A stretch of 64,000 bases of DNA from Caprella mutica (taxonomy: Eukaryota > Arthropoda > Malacostraca > Amphipoda > Caprellidae). The stretch spans positions 124,001 through 188,000 of the forward strand of contig CANNZV010000434.1 in the NCBI GenBank assembly GCA_947561585.1, in the 5' to 3' direction. This document shows positions 44,263-56,100 of this stretch, piece after piece; the stretch's first letter is position 1; each line of letters starts with the position of its first letter. The notes beneath the pieces are model-generated. The model saw only the letters and a program-made list of their open reading frames with translations. It had not been told where the DNA came from and ran no database searches. The position numbers and the translations under genes are program-made.

Positions 44263-44977
44263 GTATTATTATGCGTAGTCAATGTAAGCGTAGACAATTT
44301 CTAAAAAACCTTGAATTTAATTTTAAAAAGCTGATAGTCAATTTCTTGACTAACTACATGTATGTAGAAAGTTTTTTAATCATTTTTAAAAATTGTTGAT
44401 ATTTTTCTTTATATATATTTTTTGGGTTAATTTTCAATTTTTTAAAAATCTAAAATTGTGGTGAGTTTTCGATCTATTATTTTGATTTATGGCTGAAAAA
44501 ATTGGTAATACAAGCCCACATAACTGAGATCTCTAATATTTGAATTCAATTATGTTTTAGAATTCAGGGAAAATAAAACAATATGATCAATAATTGAGAG
44601 ATCAAATTAAAACAAAACTGATCTCACTTATCTTCCTTTCATTTTCCCCTTAAATTTCGCAATTTGGATGGATGAAATCAGTCGGAAAATGGTGACGGAA
44701 GATTTTGAAATTTTAAGATGCCACTTACTGCTTCCGCACGCTTGGTACCAACACTTCTTGACACAATTGTACTTGACAATTGTACCGAACTTAAATAGCC
44801 CCCTTTAATAGAAAGGAGATATTCTTTTTACGGAAAGTGCATAGCAGTAAATTCTTTTAGGTTGAGATTCTCAAATATGTCTTTAGTGAAAGGAGATAGA
44901 TGGTAAATGTATGGTTCAAACTGGTTTAGACATAGCGGGAGCTCATTTGTTGTTCTATTGTAATCGGGAACTTCAAA
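44263..44977. other. Non-coding DNA
   Basis: AT-rich. A short palindrome ACAATTGTACTTGACAATTGT occurs near 44762-44783. No gene recognised. Confidence 0.5.
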
Positions 44978-45615
44978 ATCAAGCGGGGCAAGAAATGAAA
45001 CAACTATCTATTTCAAAAACAAAGAATGGTACTGTCAAAACAAACATATCGAAAGATGCGGAATTGTTGTGCCATTTTAGTGCAATAAACATTTTTTGGA
45101 ACACTAGATACATTTTCTACAGAAGTAAAAAATGGAGGTTCATTTTTTACCCCCAATATTTGTGAAAATGGGGTAAGAAAAAAATTGCATGGGGCTAATA
45201 ATGAAATTTCATTTTATACCCCAGGGGCCGAAATTGAAATTTTGTATTACCCCACACATTGTTAATAATAATTTCATTTTTTTAAATTATCTTTTTTGAG
45301 ACTGAACTGCACTACAATTACAATTCATTGAGACACTACAACTTTACAATTACACTGCACTGATCTATGTGGTGGTGCAGATGTCCAAGTACTATATCCA
45401 GGTTGTGTATTCTGTTTTATAGGTGGAAATGGAGGAGTAGGATTTGATGTTAGAAAAGAAGTTAGGTGTTGAAGTTGGTGACCCTATTTCTACAGCTAAG
45501 TCAAGTTGTGTGTCATTCTCCTATTGGTTATCTATCAAAGGCTCATTGTTGTAATTTTCAGATTTTCCGCTATTCACCCATTTTCTGTTTTGGCATCAGC
45601 CAGTTTTGACATCAG

Positions 45616-46769
45616 TTGATAGGGTGCTAGGACAATTGCCACCCGCGGACAATTGCCACCCGCGGACAATTGCCACCCGCGGACAATTGCCACCCGCGGA
45701 TAATTGCCACCCCCGGACAATTGCCACCCGCGGACAATTGCCAACCAAATGATTAATATTAGGCCTCTTAACTTCAAAAATGTTGATAAAATATGTATAT
45801 TATTGTTGTACTATTAATGAATAATTATATACATTATAATATAAAAAAATATTTTTATTTGGTTTCTGAATGTTCTTTTTAAATCTTATATTTTTTAAGT
45901 CTTATGCTATCGAATACTTTATACCACTAGTTTAGAACGATTGTTTAATTCCCTTCGTCTATAACATTTTCAGGATTTACATTAATCGATTTTCTTAAAG
46001 GGATAGTAAAGTCAAAATAAAACAATCGTCAAATTGGTTTTAAATCGATTCAGAATATTTCATTATGTAATATTTGAATGCTCGTTTATTTTTGAAATGT
46101 TTATATAAAAAGTATATAATAAAATTAGCGACACCTAGCGGAAGCATTTGCACTTATTAGTATGTACGTGAGTATGTTTGTTGTTTTCATATTAATTTAG
46201 GTATGCAGTAATCAACCTTTGTTGCGTCAAAATGGTGAGAAGATTTTGTGAATTCGAAGATAAGAAGGCATAGTTATAAAAATAAAGCCATCTCTTCACT
46301 TGAGCTAGAATCTGGGTAGAAACATATATCAGTTGTTTGTTCACAAGATGGCATTTGTTAAGAAATTACTTATATATAAAATGATATATTTTAATTATTA
46401 GATTTTATTGAACATTGCAATTTTACACGAATACTTTTTTTTCTGAGCAATCGTTTGACATTGAAAATTTTCAAACAAAAAATGACTACTGCCCCATTAA
46501 ACACCACGCATCTACAATTTTAAGCCAATTAATTTTTTCACAGATTATTAATTCTATAAAAAATATCAAATGTGGAATAAATTTTTTTATATTATAATGT
46601 ATACAATTAATAATAATTAATCGTACAAAAATAATAAACATATTTTATCACCATTTTTAAAGTTAAGAGACCTCATAATAAATAATTGGGTGGCAATTGT
46701 CCGGGGGTGGCAATTGTCCGGGGGTGGCAATTGTCCGCGGGTGGCAATTATCCGGTCACGGTTGATAGG
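45616..46769. mobile_element. hAT-like element with 17-bp arrays as termini
   Basis: The 8-bp duplication TTGATAGG occurs at 45616-45623 and 46762-46769. Removing the 1.14-kb insert rejoins the host pogo sequence. Both ends consist of tandem copies of GGACAATTGCCACCCGC: seven copies on the left (45630-45745) and four, inverted, on the right (46687-46752), with CCCCC and GGATAATT variants. The left repeats run outward-in from GTGCTA, the right from GTGACC. The interior is AT-rich and holds a TTAA MITE (45995-46500). No transposase. Confidence 0.75.
45995..46500. mobile_element. TTAA MITE, copy 3
   Basis: TTAA at 45995-45998 and 46497-46500; left end AAGGGATAGTAAAGTCAAAA, right end GACTACTGCCCCA. 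About 85% like copy 2 by eye (GCGACACCTAGCGGAAG, TTAGTATGTACGTGA). It contains ATGGTGAGAAGATTTTGTGA, the start of the shared short frame. Confidence 0.8.
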
Positions 46770-47685
46770 CATTGTTTCCACACATGACACAGTATATTAA
46801 CAAAGCCTGCTTTCTGGTAAGCTCTCATGCAGCTGTTTTGTGCTCGAAGTCTCCTACTCAGATTCTTACTACTTTGTAAGTGGAGAAAACCATGCAACAT
46901 CTAGGAGTTGAAGCAAGTCTGTACAGTGAGGAGGCAGTTTCAGAATGTTAATATCTTCAAAGGTGGCTAGCTCCATCGTCTTCACAGAGGTGTTACTGAG
47001 ATGACCATTCAAAATCAGTTGCAGTGAATTTCAAGAACGACTATATCTTCTCTGTAACACAATGGGAAGCATAACTGTTTTTGAGCCTTTTATGCCTATT
47101 GTCTTCTTTTTGAAGGATCAGTTGGACGATCTTCACCTACTAGGTTTTTTATCATTTCTTCTAATTTGTCAAAATACTCAAAGATAATAAAAGGATCAGC
47201 AGTTACAGCTTTTCTACCTAGCTGCAGTTGTCCTACTTTATTAAATGGCTAGTTGCTTAGTTTCAAACAATTCTACCATTCAAAGACAACATACCTGACT
47301 GTAATGTATACGCAAATGATCATTCTCTCAATTTTCTTAAATATGGTCAAGAATGTTTGTTCCAGCACTTGTGATAAAATCACACTTCTTTTCTTGCAAA
47401 TATAGAGATATACACCATTCTCTATGTATGATTGCTGACATATATGTAGTATGTATGTCTGTTATTGAAAAATAATCTGTCCACTCTTAGCAAGCATTCA
47501 CCTTTTCCACTCTCCTTGGTTTCATTCTTCTTTTGTTGCTGTAGCTTATTCCAGAGTAATTCCACATTCATGCCATATTTCTCAGCAGAATTTTTTATCT
47601 TAGCACCATCATTTATATCTTGAAGAGCTACTACAATAGTAGATTCATTCCATGTCTTTATATATATTTTGTAAACCATTACTAA
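46770..47685 (-). pseudogene. pogo-type transposase relic
   Basis: Minus strand. Near 47680 it starts MVYKIYIKTWNESTIVVALQ and continues DINDGAKIKNSAEKYGMNVE, matching the psq-type helix-turn-helix of pogo/Tigger/jerky transposases ('W....m..Al..v..g..s...Aa..y.v'). After broken sequence, about 46925-46990 reads VKTMELATFEDINILKLPPH followed by CTDLLQLLDV, the family's 'A....I.l..LPphtth.lQPLDV' motif just before the catalytic DDE end. Many stops intervene and the acidic residues cannot be placed. The order and strand agree with the surrounding TIRs. Confidence 0.75.
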
Positions 47686-48300
47686 ATATTCATACTTAAG
47701 TACCTACTTAAATCTACATGTAAACCTAGAAAAAAAATTAGATATCATTGTCAAAAAGTATAGTTCCCAGAGCAGTTTCCACATTCAGCTCAAAGAACTA
47801 AGTACATACATCGCATTACTATAAATTGTGGGGTAAAAAATAAATTCATTTTTACCCTCATGGGGCATAAAATGAAATATTCATTATTCATAATTTACCC
47901 CATTTGCGTTCAAAAAATGCCCCATCTTTGAACACCTCTCCCCGCTCTCCAAATTGTTTTATATTGCATAGGAGCAGCTCAGTAGTTGAGTTACATCCCA
48001 AAGATCATTTTCCATCCCACTTTGGACCTTCAAATAGAAAATTCAACTTCAGAGCACATGTTTTGTGAAACTTGAAAAATGTTTTCCGAAACTTGTTTTG
48101 GTATACCTATACATAAAGCTATGTCAAATTGAATTCTTATTTATTGATAGATTTTTTTCATTTACATAAACAAATAAGCCTAATGAAAGTAGCTTCAAAA
48201 TGAGTCATAGAATGTTTAAATTGATTGTAATTTGTGTGAGTTATGGTAGATTCACTTTTACCCCACAAATAGAGGTTTCCTCTCTTGCCCCGTTTGACTA

Positions 48301-49190
48301 TACAGGGTGATCAGACCAGGTGTAGACAAATTTTAATGTTTAATTTTAAAACCTTTAAAACGTGAAAATTATCCATCTATTTACACTATTGGAAAGCTCA
48401 TTATATGCACTAACTGTTATATTTTACTTTCAGAGGTATTTCTAAATATTAATTTACTTATGAGCTTTGTAGCGTCGACAATTCAGGAACTGTTTGAATC
48501 AGGACAGTCCCCGGGTCAAATATGCAAGCTTTTGAAGGGTCGTGCGAGTAGATCTGGTGTTTACAAGGCTCTGAAGCGTTTCAGAGAGACAGGTTCGACC
48601 CTCTCAAAGGTAATTAGGAGCACTCCAGATCGCAAGGTTAGGACCTCTAAGCTCATCAAAAACACCCGATAGAAAATCAGGAGGAATCCTGAAAGAAGCG
48701 TCAGAAAATTGGCATCAGCGTCTGGTGTGAGCTATGGAACGATGCAGAAAGTGCTCACAAGTGATCTGAACCTTTCCACATTCAAAAAGACAAAAAGCTC
48801 AGCTACTGTCTGAGGCCAAAAAAACCAAACGGCTGCAAAGAGCAAAGCTTCTTCTGGAAAAGCTGAGAGACGGTACGCAACCTCCGGTCTTGTGGACTGA
48901 TGAGAAGTTATTCACGGTCCAAGCCGTCCACAATCATCAGAACGACCGGATTTATACAACGTGATATTCCTCTGAACGACAGGCTGATGTTTAGGAGACA
49001 AAAACCAGCTTCTGTCATGGTCTGGGCTGGGATAACCTCATCTGGAAAGAAGAGTCCTCTTTTCTTCATTGAAGAGGGTGTAAAGGTGAACCAGCACGTT
49101 TATTCGAAGTGGTTGGAGGATCAGTTGGTGCCTTGGGTGAACACAGCGTTCGGTAAAACAGGTGTTGAAGTTAATCAAATAGTACAAGTG
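48301..49190 (+). pseudogene. Tc1-like transposon, 3'-truncated, with broken transposase
   Basis: The left end TACAGGGTGATCAGACCAGG (48301) is a typical Tc1/mariner TIR with a TA. The transposase starts near 48460 (MSFVASTIQELFESGQSPGQ), has a paired-type helix-turn-helix, RSVRKLASASGVSYGTMQKV after a stop at 48670, then WTDEKLFTVQ near 48893 with the first catalytic Asp, NHQNDRIY, and in another frame RRQKPASVMVWAGITSSGKK and FIEEGVKVNQHVYSKW near 48990-49115. Sequence homology stops near 49165, before the QDGA and SPDLNP motifs, so the 3' half and right TIR are missing. It abuts the pogo element's right end. Confidence 0.8.
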
Positions 49191-50639
49191 ACTGCAAATG
49201 AAACACAAACTGATTTTTATGGTTTGAATGAATGATTCAAGTGTTGTGATCACTTCTTTGATTTGAGAATTGACACTAGACTTTCAAATTTTAATGGGAA
49301 TATATGTGAATTTATCCCTTCAGAACCAATTGTTTATTCTTTTTTTCCATAATTCAGTAACTGATCTAATTAATGTCTATCAATTACACAGGAAATGAAA
49401 GCGGTTAATGACCGGTTCAATTATATTATAGGCACAAATATAAAAATACACAGTTTGGCAAATATGGACTTATTGCGGATAATCGAAAAGAGGGTAAAAT
49501 GTAGAGCGTGGTTGTTAGCCCTACAAAGTCAAGAGCCAATCTAACAGAGGACCAAAATCTAAGACAGGAAAACATCAGTGTTAGGCTTATTTTCGAATCG
49601 ACTACAAACACCTCATTATATACCTAGGCCTTATATTCAATAATAATCCTACGGATACAATAAGAATCTCTTACGGTGGTATTTTAACGGACTTTTAGGG
49701 TAAGGGTTAAAAGAGAGGATGTAAGCAATTAACATCATTCGATACTTTTGAAAAAGAAACAATGTTATTTCAAGAGTTATTGGAATAAATAGGTATAGCT
49801 ATTCTTATTGAAATTATAGTTCATAACACAAGAATTTTTAAGTTTAAAAGACTAGGTGAGGAAATTACCTTATTGAATCATTGTAACCTGTAAGGCGATA
49901 ATTAATAGTAATAATTTCAATAAGGAGTACACAATAGGAGCTGCCATTTTGTGTTACGCTTTACCTATTGTAAACGGTTACTATTCATTGGTGCGACCCT
50001 CCATTAGTCCAACACTTTTGCAGTTTATTTCTGATTGAACATCAAAATATATGTATATCGGGGGATGGGACGTGCTACCCCCATAACCCCCCTGCCAGGT
50101 CTTTAAAAAATCATGAAGTGTGCACTGTGCAGTACAACAAACTAGTGAATACAACAAACTCCATTAAATCGAATGAAGAAATGCATCATACAAATTAGCT
50201 AATATTAGAAATAAAGTAAAATATATAACAAAGTAAAAAAAATAAAGGTAAATATTGTAATATTTAAATTGGTATAGGTATCTATAATGTATATTTATGT
50301 AATATTTTTTATTTTAATCAAAAAATAAAACGAGTAAATGGACCAGATTTTTTATTCCCAGACGAACCTTATTTTTTAAATTCGAAATGAGTTAAGACTA
50401 CAAATTATAGCAGATAACAGACGTAGAATTATTTTCGAGAATTTAAAAACAGCTATGATCATCAAATGTAATAAATGCTAGATTTCTTTATTGTTCAAGT
50501 TATTGTCTAAAACTGTTTATTATTTTGGTTACCTCACACAGAATAAACCGTCTCAATTTGACATTGTTTCCTACCCTGCCTTCTTTATAAATATACCATC
50601 AATGAAAACTCTCAATTACAATTAGCCTTATTTCAAAGA
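49191..50639. other. AT-rich non-coding DNA
   Basis: A G/C run GGGGGATGGGACG...CCCCCATAACCCCCCTG lies at about 50060-50095. Nothing else recognised; the frame 49426-49611 (minus strand) has no domain. Confidence 0.5.
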
Positions 50640-50798
50640 AATTAGAACATATAAAACTGACCTGAACGCATATCATTGAGCATATAAAGCTAACCTGAAC
50701 GCATAAAAAGCATATTTTGAGTATAAAAGTTATATTTTGAGCATAAAAAACTTAAAGCATAAAAGCATATTTCAAAAAGAATATTGTCACAACCCTAG
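50640..50798. mobile_element. Solo right end of a hAT related to 34266-39700
   Basis: The segment ends TGTCACAACCCTA (50786-50798), one base different from the hAT TIR at 39680-39692. Inside it are GAGCATATAAAGCTAACCTG-like and AAAGCATATTTT words like the hAT subterminal repeats. The flanking GTTATTAT could be one copy of an 8-bp duplication. No left end was found. Confidence 0.5.
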
Positions 50799-52689
50799 TT
50801 ATTATATTGAATAAATTCGGTCTGTGGAACTCAAACTCCTGAGTCAGTCTTTCAAGGGTTAGTACAAGGCAGGGGCCTCTCTGTTTCTCACTGATAATAC
50901 TTTTTTATACTAGTTACAGAATGCTATAGTTTCCTTGAAAGAATTTGGCTTTAAGAGCAACCTAATTAAAAAATGAAATGGATAGTTATATAATAATACA
51001 TAAACCTTCAACGTGGAAATTAAATTAATAATTTAAAGCAAGATCTTACAGTCATGACTAAGGAACTAAAATGTAGTAAATGATAACAACGTAAATTAAA
51101 TATATATATGGAAATAATCTTAAACTAACAAGAATGTTTTACTTTTGTAGATTAGATAATAAATAGACATTTGCATTACATTTAAATGATTATTATGCAA
51201 CTTAACTTCACCAGGTAGCTACAAGGTTCCAAATGCTATCTTAGAACTAATGAATATGGACGGCTATTAGTTTTTATTCAATGAAATGAAGGTAGCAAGA
51301 ACTTGTGCCAGGCTTTAGTGAGCTAGCCAAGCTCCAATTTTAGATTAATAATAATTTATATGGAAAACTTGGACAAATTATTTTACTACTCGAGTATATA
51401 TTAACAAAATCTTACTTAATACATATGTATATATGATATTTAAATATATATTATGTTAATAGTAGTCAACCAACTTACCAGTTATCACATCACGTTATCT
51501 CATAGGAAAATCGCGCACACAACCATTACGTGTGTACGTATTACTAAATTTTATTATCACCTATTTATAAAAAGGCACTACTCATTACATAGTATTGATG
51601 AATATACTTTGATTAAATTATACAGGCTTATTTACGATATTTAGGACTACAAACTCTACACTTTAAGCCACAGTGATTCTTGAAGTTCAAAAGGTATATA
51701 CAGTCTGGGTGCACTTAATATACCTTAAATAGTTACTAAACAGGGCCAAAATATCATGACTTAGTGATTAATTAAGTCCATTAATGCAACTGTTGCAATA
51801 TTAACAAAGCAATGACTAGTTGCAGGTAAGTACTGTATAGAACTGTCAAAATATTGGAAAAGAAAGTTTAAGACAGATGTTTTTTGAGTGCATTTGCTAC
51901 TCGTATCAGGACAGGTGTTAGAGAAGTTCTACGAGACACACCTGTGAAACATCTGGGCAAACAGTTTGACAGTCACCGCACCAAGGATCATATACTACAC
52001 AATATTATCATAATTGAGTTACGAGAAATACTGAGTGAAATATAATAATATATTACCTTACAATTAATCAATTCAATGTACATTAAATATTAAGTTATGC
52101 TATTATGAGAATTCTTATTTGAGCAAGTGACCATGAATCACGGGTCTAGGACATTTCGTTTTTATTTTAAAGTGTAGATGGGATATGTTTCACAATATTT
52201 TTCACTATTACTTTAATAGATATGTATAAATACATTATAATATTATTCCGGACAATTCCATATTCAATCACTGTTAAAAATGTGTTATAAAAAATAATTT
52301 CTGTACCAATATTGCTTCTAATAACCTAATCTGAGTAATAATATTGATGTTTATTGTAGTTATTGTTACTATTTTCTATGTTTATATTACAGATTTTATA
52401 AGACAATGGCCTGTATATCATTAAAAAGTTTTCAGTTATATTATTTTACTGTTGCCGGCCAGTAGGAGCAGAAGAAGATTACAATAAGAATTATGGCAAA
52501 GACCATGAATTTATAATTACCATCAATAAATGGTGTTTTCTATTTTTAAATTGCAAAATATCTGTAAATAATGTTCAATATAAATTATATACACATTATA
52601 AATATAAAACAAAATAAGTCATTTCGTGGACGATGAATCACATACCCTGGCAGTTACTAACCCATTCTATGTTACTATTCATCCTACTT
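50799..52689. other. AT-rich non-coding DNA
   Basis: No gene, RNA or element end recognised. Frames are short. Confidence 0.55.
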
Positions 52690-52930
52690 TGTAATTAATT
52701 CATCCCGTGTGTAATTAATTCATCCCGTGTTGTAATTAATTCATCCCGTGTTGTAATTAATTCATCCCGTGTTGTTTGTAATTCATCCCGTGTTGTTTGT
52801 AATTCATCCCGTGTTGTAATTAAGTCATCCCGTGTTGTAATTAATTCATCCCGTGTTGTAATTAATTCATCCCGTGTTGTAATTAATTCATCCCGTGTTG
52901 TTATTAATTCATCCCATGTTGTTTGTAATA
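52690..52930. repeat. 21-bp tandem repeat downstream of protease gene
   Basis: About 12 copies of GTAATTAATTCATCCCGTGTT (21 bp; first copy 20 bp, and two copies with TTGT instead of AATTA). It lies 260 bp beyond the protease stop codon, so it may be in the 3' UTR or just past it. Confidence 0.9.
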
Positions 52931-53193
52931 AGGTCCTTCCTATCCTTATCTCCTATCTATCCTCAGTATTGGGTATGGATAGTAAGGACTTATCCTCGTG
53001 ACTGTCAATGAGTTACATCAGAAAATTCATGTACTCTGTTTACGTTACAGCTAAGTATTTAATTTGCCCGCCTATTTTCCTCTTCCAAATTGAGGATAGA
53101 GTTAGATAAAGTGACTGTGTTAGTCTACCCCTAATTTAATGAATACTAAAGAGGAAACAATCCTATCTACCTAGAGCTAACTCACATTCAAGT

Positions 53194-56100
53194 TTATTCG
53201 TTTAAACACATTTCTGAACTATTGCGTGGAAGTCGAAATGTTCTCTTTTCGTGGGCTGTTGCTCGGCACCAATAAAAAATTACTACAAGCACAATTACTA
53301 CTATAAATATAGAACATGGGACAAGTACATATATCAATAAAGTGTTAGATTGCTCATAGTAAGAGCTTCTTACACTATCGATCCATTCTAGGTAGTCAGG
53401 CACTCTGGTGTAAATACCAGGTCTACCAGCAATGGCACAATCTATTCCCCACGAAACAACGCCTACGATGATCCAATCAGAAGAACAGTTCAACTTCAAG
53501 AGGAGGGGCCCACCGGAATCACCCTGCAGAACAGAAACACATCAGAAAAAATGAGGGCTCTTCATATATTTAACCAACTGCCATGATGATGAAGTCAAAA
53601 GGAAATAAATAGAAAGTGAATATTTCAATTTTCCATTCTGGTACCAAAATTTCACTCTTTATTATTCATCACAGAAATAAATAATATTTTTGTGACTTAA
53701 TACGACCTTGCCGCATATGACGACCAAAGATAAAACGGAACAGTTGATTGATCATCTTGAATAAAAATCTAACAGAAAATGTGACAATACGTTGGCCGTG
53801 TTTACATTGTCAGTCAGCAGTATGTATTTACCTGGGTATTCACTACAAAGGATAGAATTTCAACATGAAATCCTGTTCTCGCAGTGAAATTGAAAAACAG
53901 ATAGCGTTCGTTTCAATCACTTCACCACACTGTCGGATACTCAGTGAGTCAATGCTCTGTAAGGATACGTTCACACTACAAGCGGAGCGGAGCGCCATTA
54001 ATGTTGTTTGGTATTCGTATGTAGAGACGCTTGGCTGTTCACACTGTGAGAGGAGCGGCGCTCCAAAATAACAATACTATTAATGGCGCGCTGCTTCACT
54101 CCGCTTGTAGTGTGTACGTACCCTTAGGCTGCGCGCAGACCAAAAGCGTTTTCGCGTGAAGCGGGCAGGAAAGCTTGCGTGCATGAACCGTACTACATGT
54201 TATTCCTATTGAACTGCGCACACACAAAGCATTAAGAGCGAGCGCGAAAGCTTGCATTAAAGCTTGAAAGCCTCAACTGACTCCCAGGATGGTTTCACGC
54301 TGCGCGAGAAGCAAGCAGTTACTTGCCAGATGTCACTCGGGGAGGGTGTGTGTATCTCCGCACCAAATAAAAATGATAACCACTGCAATTATACTTTAAC
54401 GGTTATATTTTTTTCGCTTTTATTTTTTATTATTAACAGCTTAATTAATTAATATCATATGTTGATAGTTAATACTTAATACCAACAATTTTAGAGACAA
54501 GCATGGTTAAAAATATTATTACCTGGGTACCAAGCTGATTATATAATATAAATGCGTAATTAGATACCTAGGGACGATATATAATATAAATATTTATCTA
54601 GATATTTTATAAAGTCGATTACATACCTAATATAAAATTATACCTTGATATCTAACCTGAATTACACAATATAATACCTAGTACATATCTAGAGAAACGT
54701 CTCGGTTATCAGACACTTCTAGTACTCGCAAAGTGGGAGTTTTCGTAGATCATGATAGGTCTATCAAAATCTAAATTTCGTATATTTCCATTATCTACCT
54801 AGATATACGTTTTACGCTCACTTACAAATACTGTTTCCTATAATAAATAGAATACTGCATGTTTTAATGTTTACTAGATATATACTACCTATGTTTATTG
54901 TTTACTACCTAATATAATTAGGAAAAACAACCAAATAATTCATACCTATTTATAAGATAAGTTCTAAGTTATGGGACTGTTACACATTTACGAACAAGTA
55001 CCTAATACAAAACTAATGTTTGCAATGAGAGGTAAATAATAATAAAAATAGTTATCAAAGATATATTGATTATAATTAATAGTGTCCGAAAATGTGGAAC
55101 CGTTCGATAATACGGAACTTACCCTAGTCAGTATCTAATACCTAGGTGTATATATATAGTATTGAACTTATCACATTTATTCTTAAATATATATATTTAT
55201 TCAATTTTACTTATAAAAAATTCAATCAAATAATATAAATACACTACTAAACAATGAATTCAATCATTCATATCGAAAATGATGATAATTATCAAATTTA
55301 CTCCATATATCACATATATTCTTTCAAATAACAGTCGCGAACACTTCGATTCCTGTGTTCGGGGACAAGAATATATTATATAAGTGAGGGATTGAGTTAT
55401 TTTGTTTTGAATTAAGTTAAGTTTGATTATTTTAAGTTGATTTAAATACATGTATATGAAAAGTTATAATTAACCTGTTATTAAAAAGTGAAAAAAATAT
55501 AACCGATCAAGTATAATCGCAGTGGTTATCATTTTTATTTGGTGCGGAGATACACACAACCTCCCCGAGTGACATTTGGCAGGTAACTGCTTGCTTCTCG
55601 CGCTATGAATTCACGCGTTTGGTGTGAGCCCCTCATGTTTTCACGCAAGCAAGCTTGCTTGCAAGCTCGCAATAACGCTTTTAGTTTGCGCGCAGCCTAA
55701 GGGTGCGTTCACACTACAAGCGGAGCGGCGCGCTCGAAAAATTAATGTATATTTGACGCTAGCAGCACCGCTAGCGTCAAATATACATCAATTTTTCGAG
55801 CGCGCCGCGCCGCTCCGCTTGTAGTGTGAACGCACCGCACCCTAAGGCGTGAGCTATAGGAAGAAGAGGATGTGCGACACTTAGCAACATCACTACTGCC
55901 CTTTCCCGTTTTCTTAGTTTTTAAGAGAGTCATTTTGCACACCTTATTTTCTCCCAGCTTGACACACACTTATGCCCTGTACACACTAGGCACTTCAAAA
56001 TGCTAGATGCGACACTTCAGCCACATGGCTGGGCATTAAAAATTGTGCGATGTGTACACACTAGGCATGAGGATATGCTGCACTTTGAAAATTTAACTGA

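Larger units (their letters stand above)
44978..48300 (-). mobile_element. pogo/Tigger-like DNA transposon (3.3 kb, degenerate, nested)
   Basis: CAAGCGGGGCAAGAAATGAA at about 44980-44999 is inverted as CTCTTGCCCCGTTTG at 48282-48296, both followed inward by TTTACCCC/GGGGTAAA words in clusters (45145-45260 and 47830-47935, 48258). TA follows the right end at 48299-48300; the left flank is eroded. The minus-strand interior carries a pogo-type transposase relic (46770-47685). A hAT element (45616-46769) is nested inside it. Confidence 0.65.

Noticed and set aside
41161..44270. Exact 8-bp target duplication for the 41163-44262 element
   Set aside because: ATTATT is shared by both flanks, but the offset relative to CAGAGG differs by two bases, so I do not claim a clean 8-bp duplication.
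48460..48672. Intact small helix-turn-helix gene
   Set aside because: The frame is simply the first part of the broken Tc1-like transposase; the homology continues after the stop codon.
53865..54071. Short ORFs around the foldbacks (also 55624-55824 and 55742-55969)
   Set aside because: They are read-through of palindromic transposon ends inside an intron.
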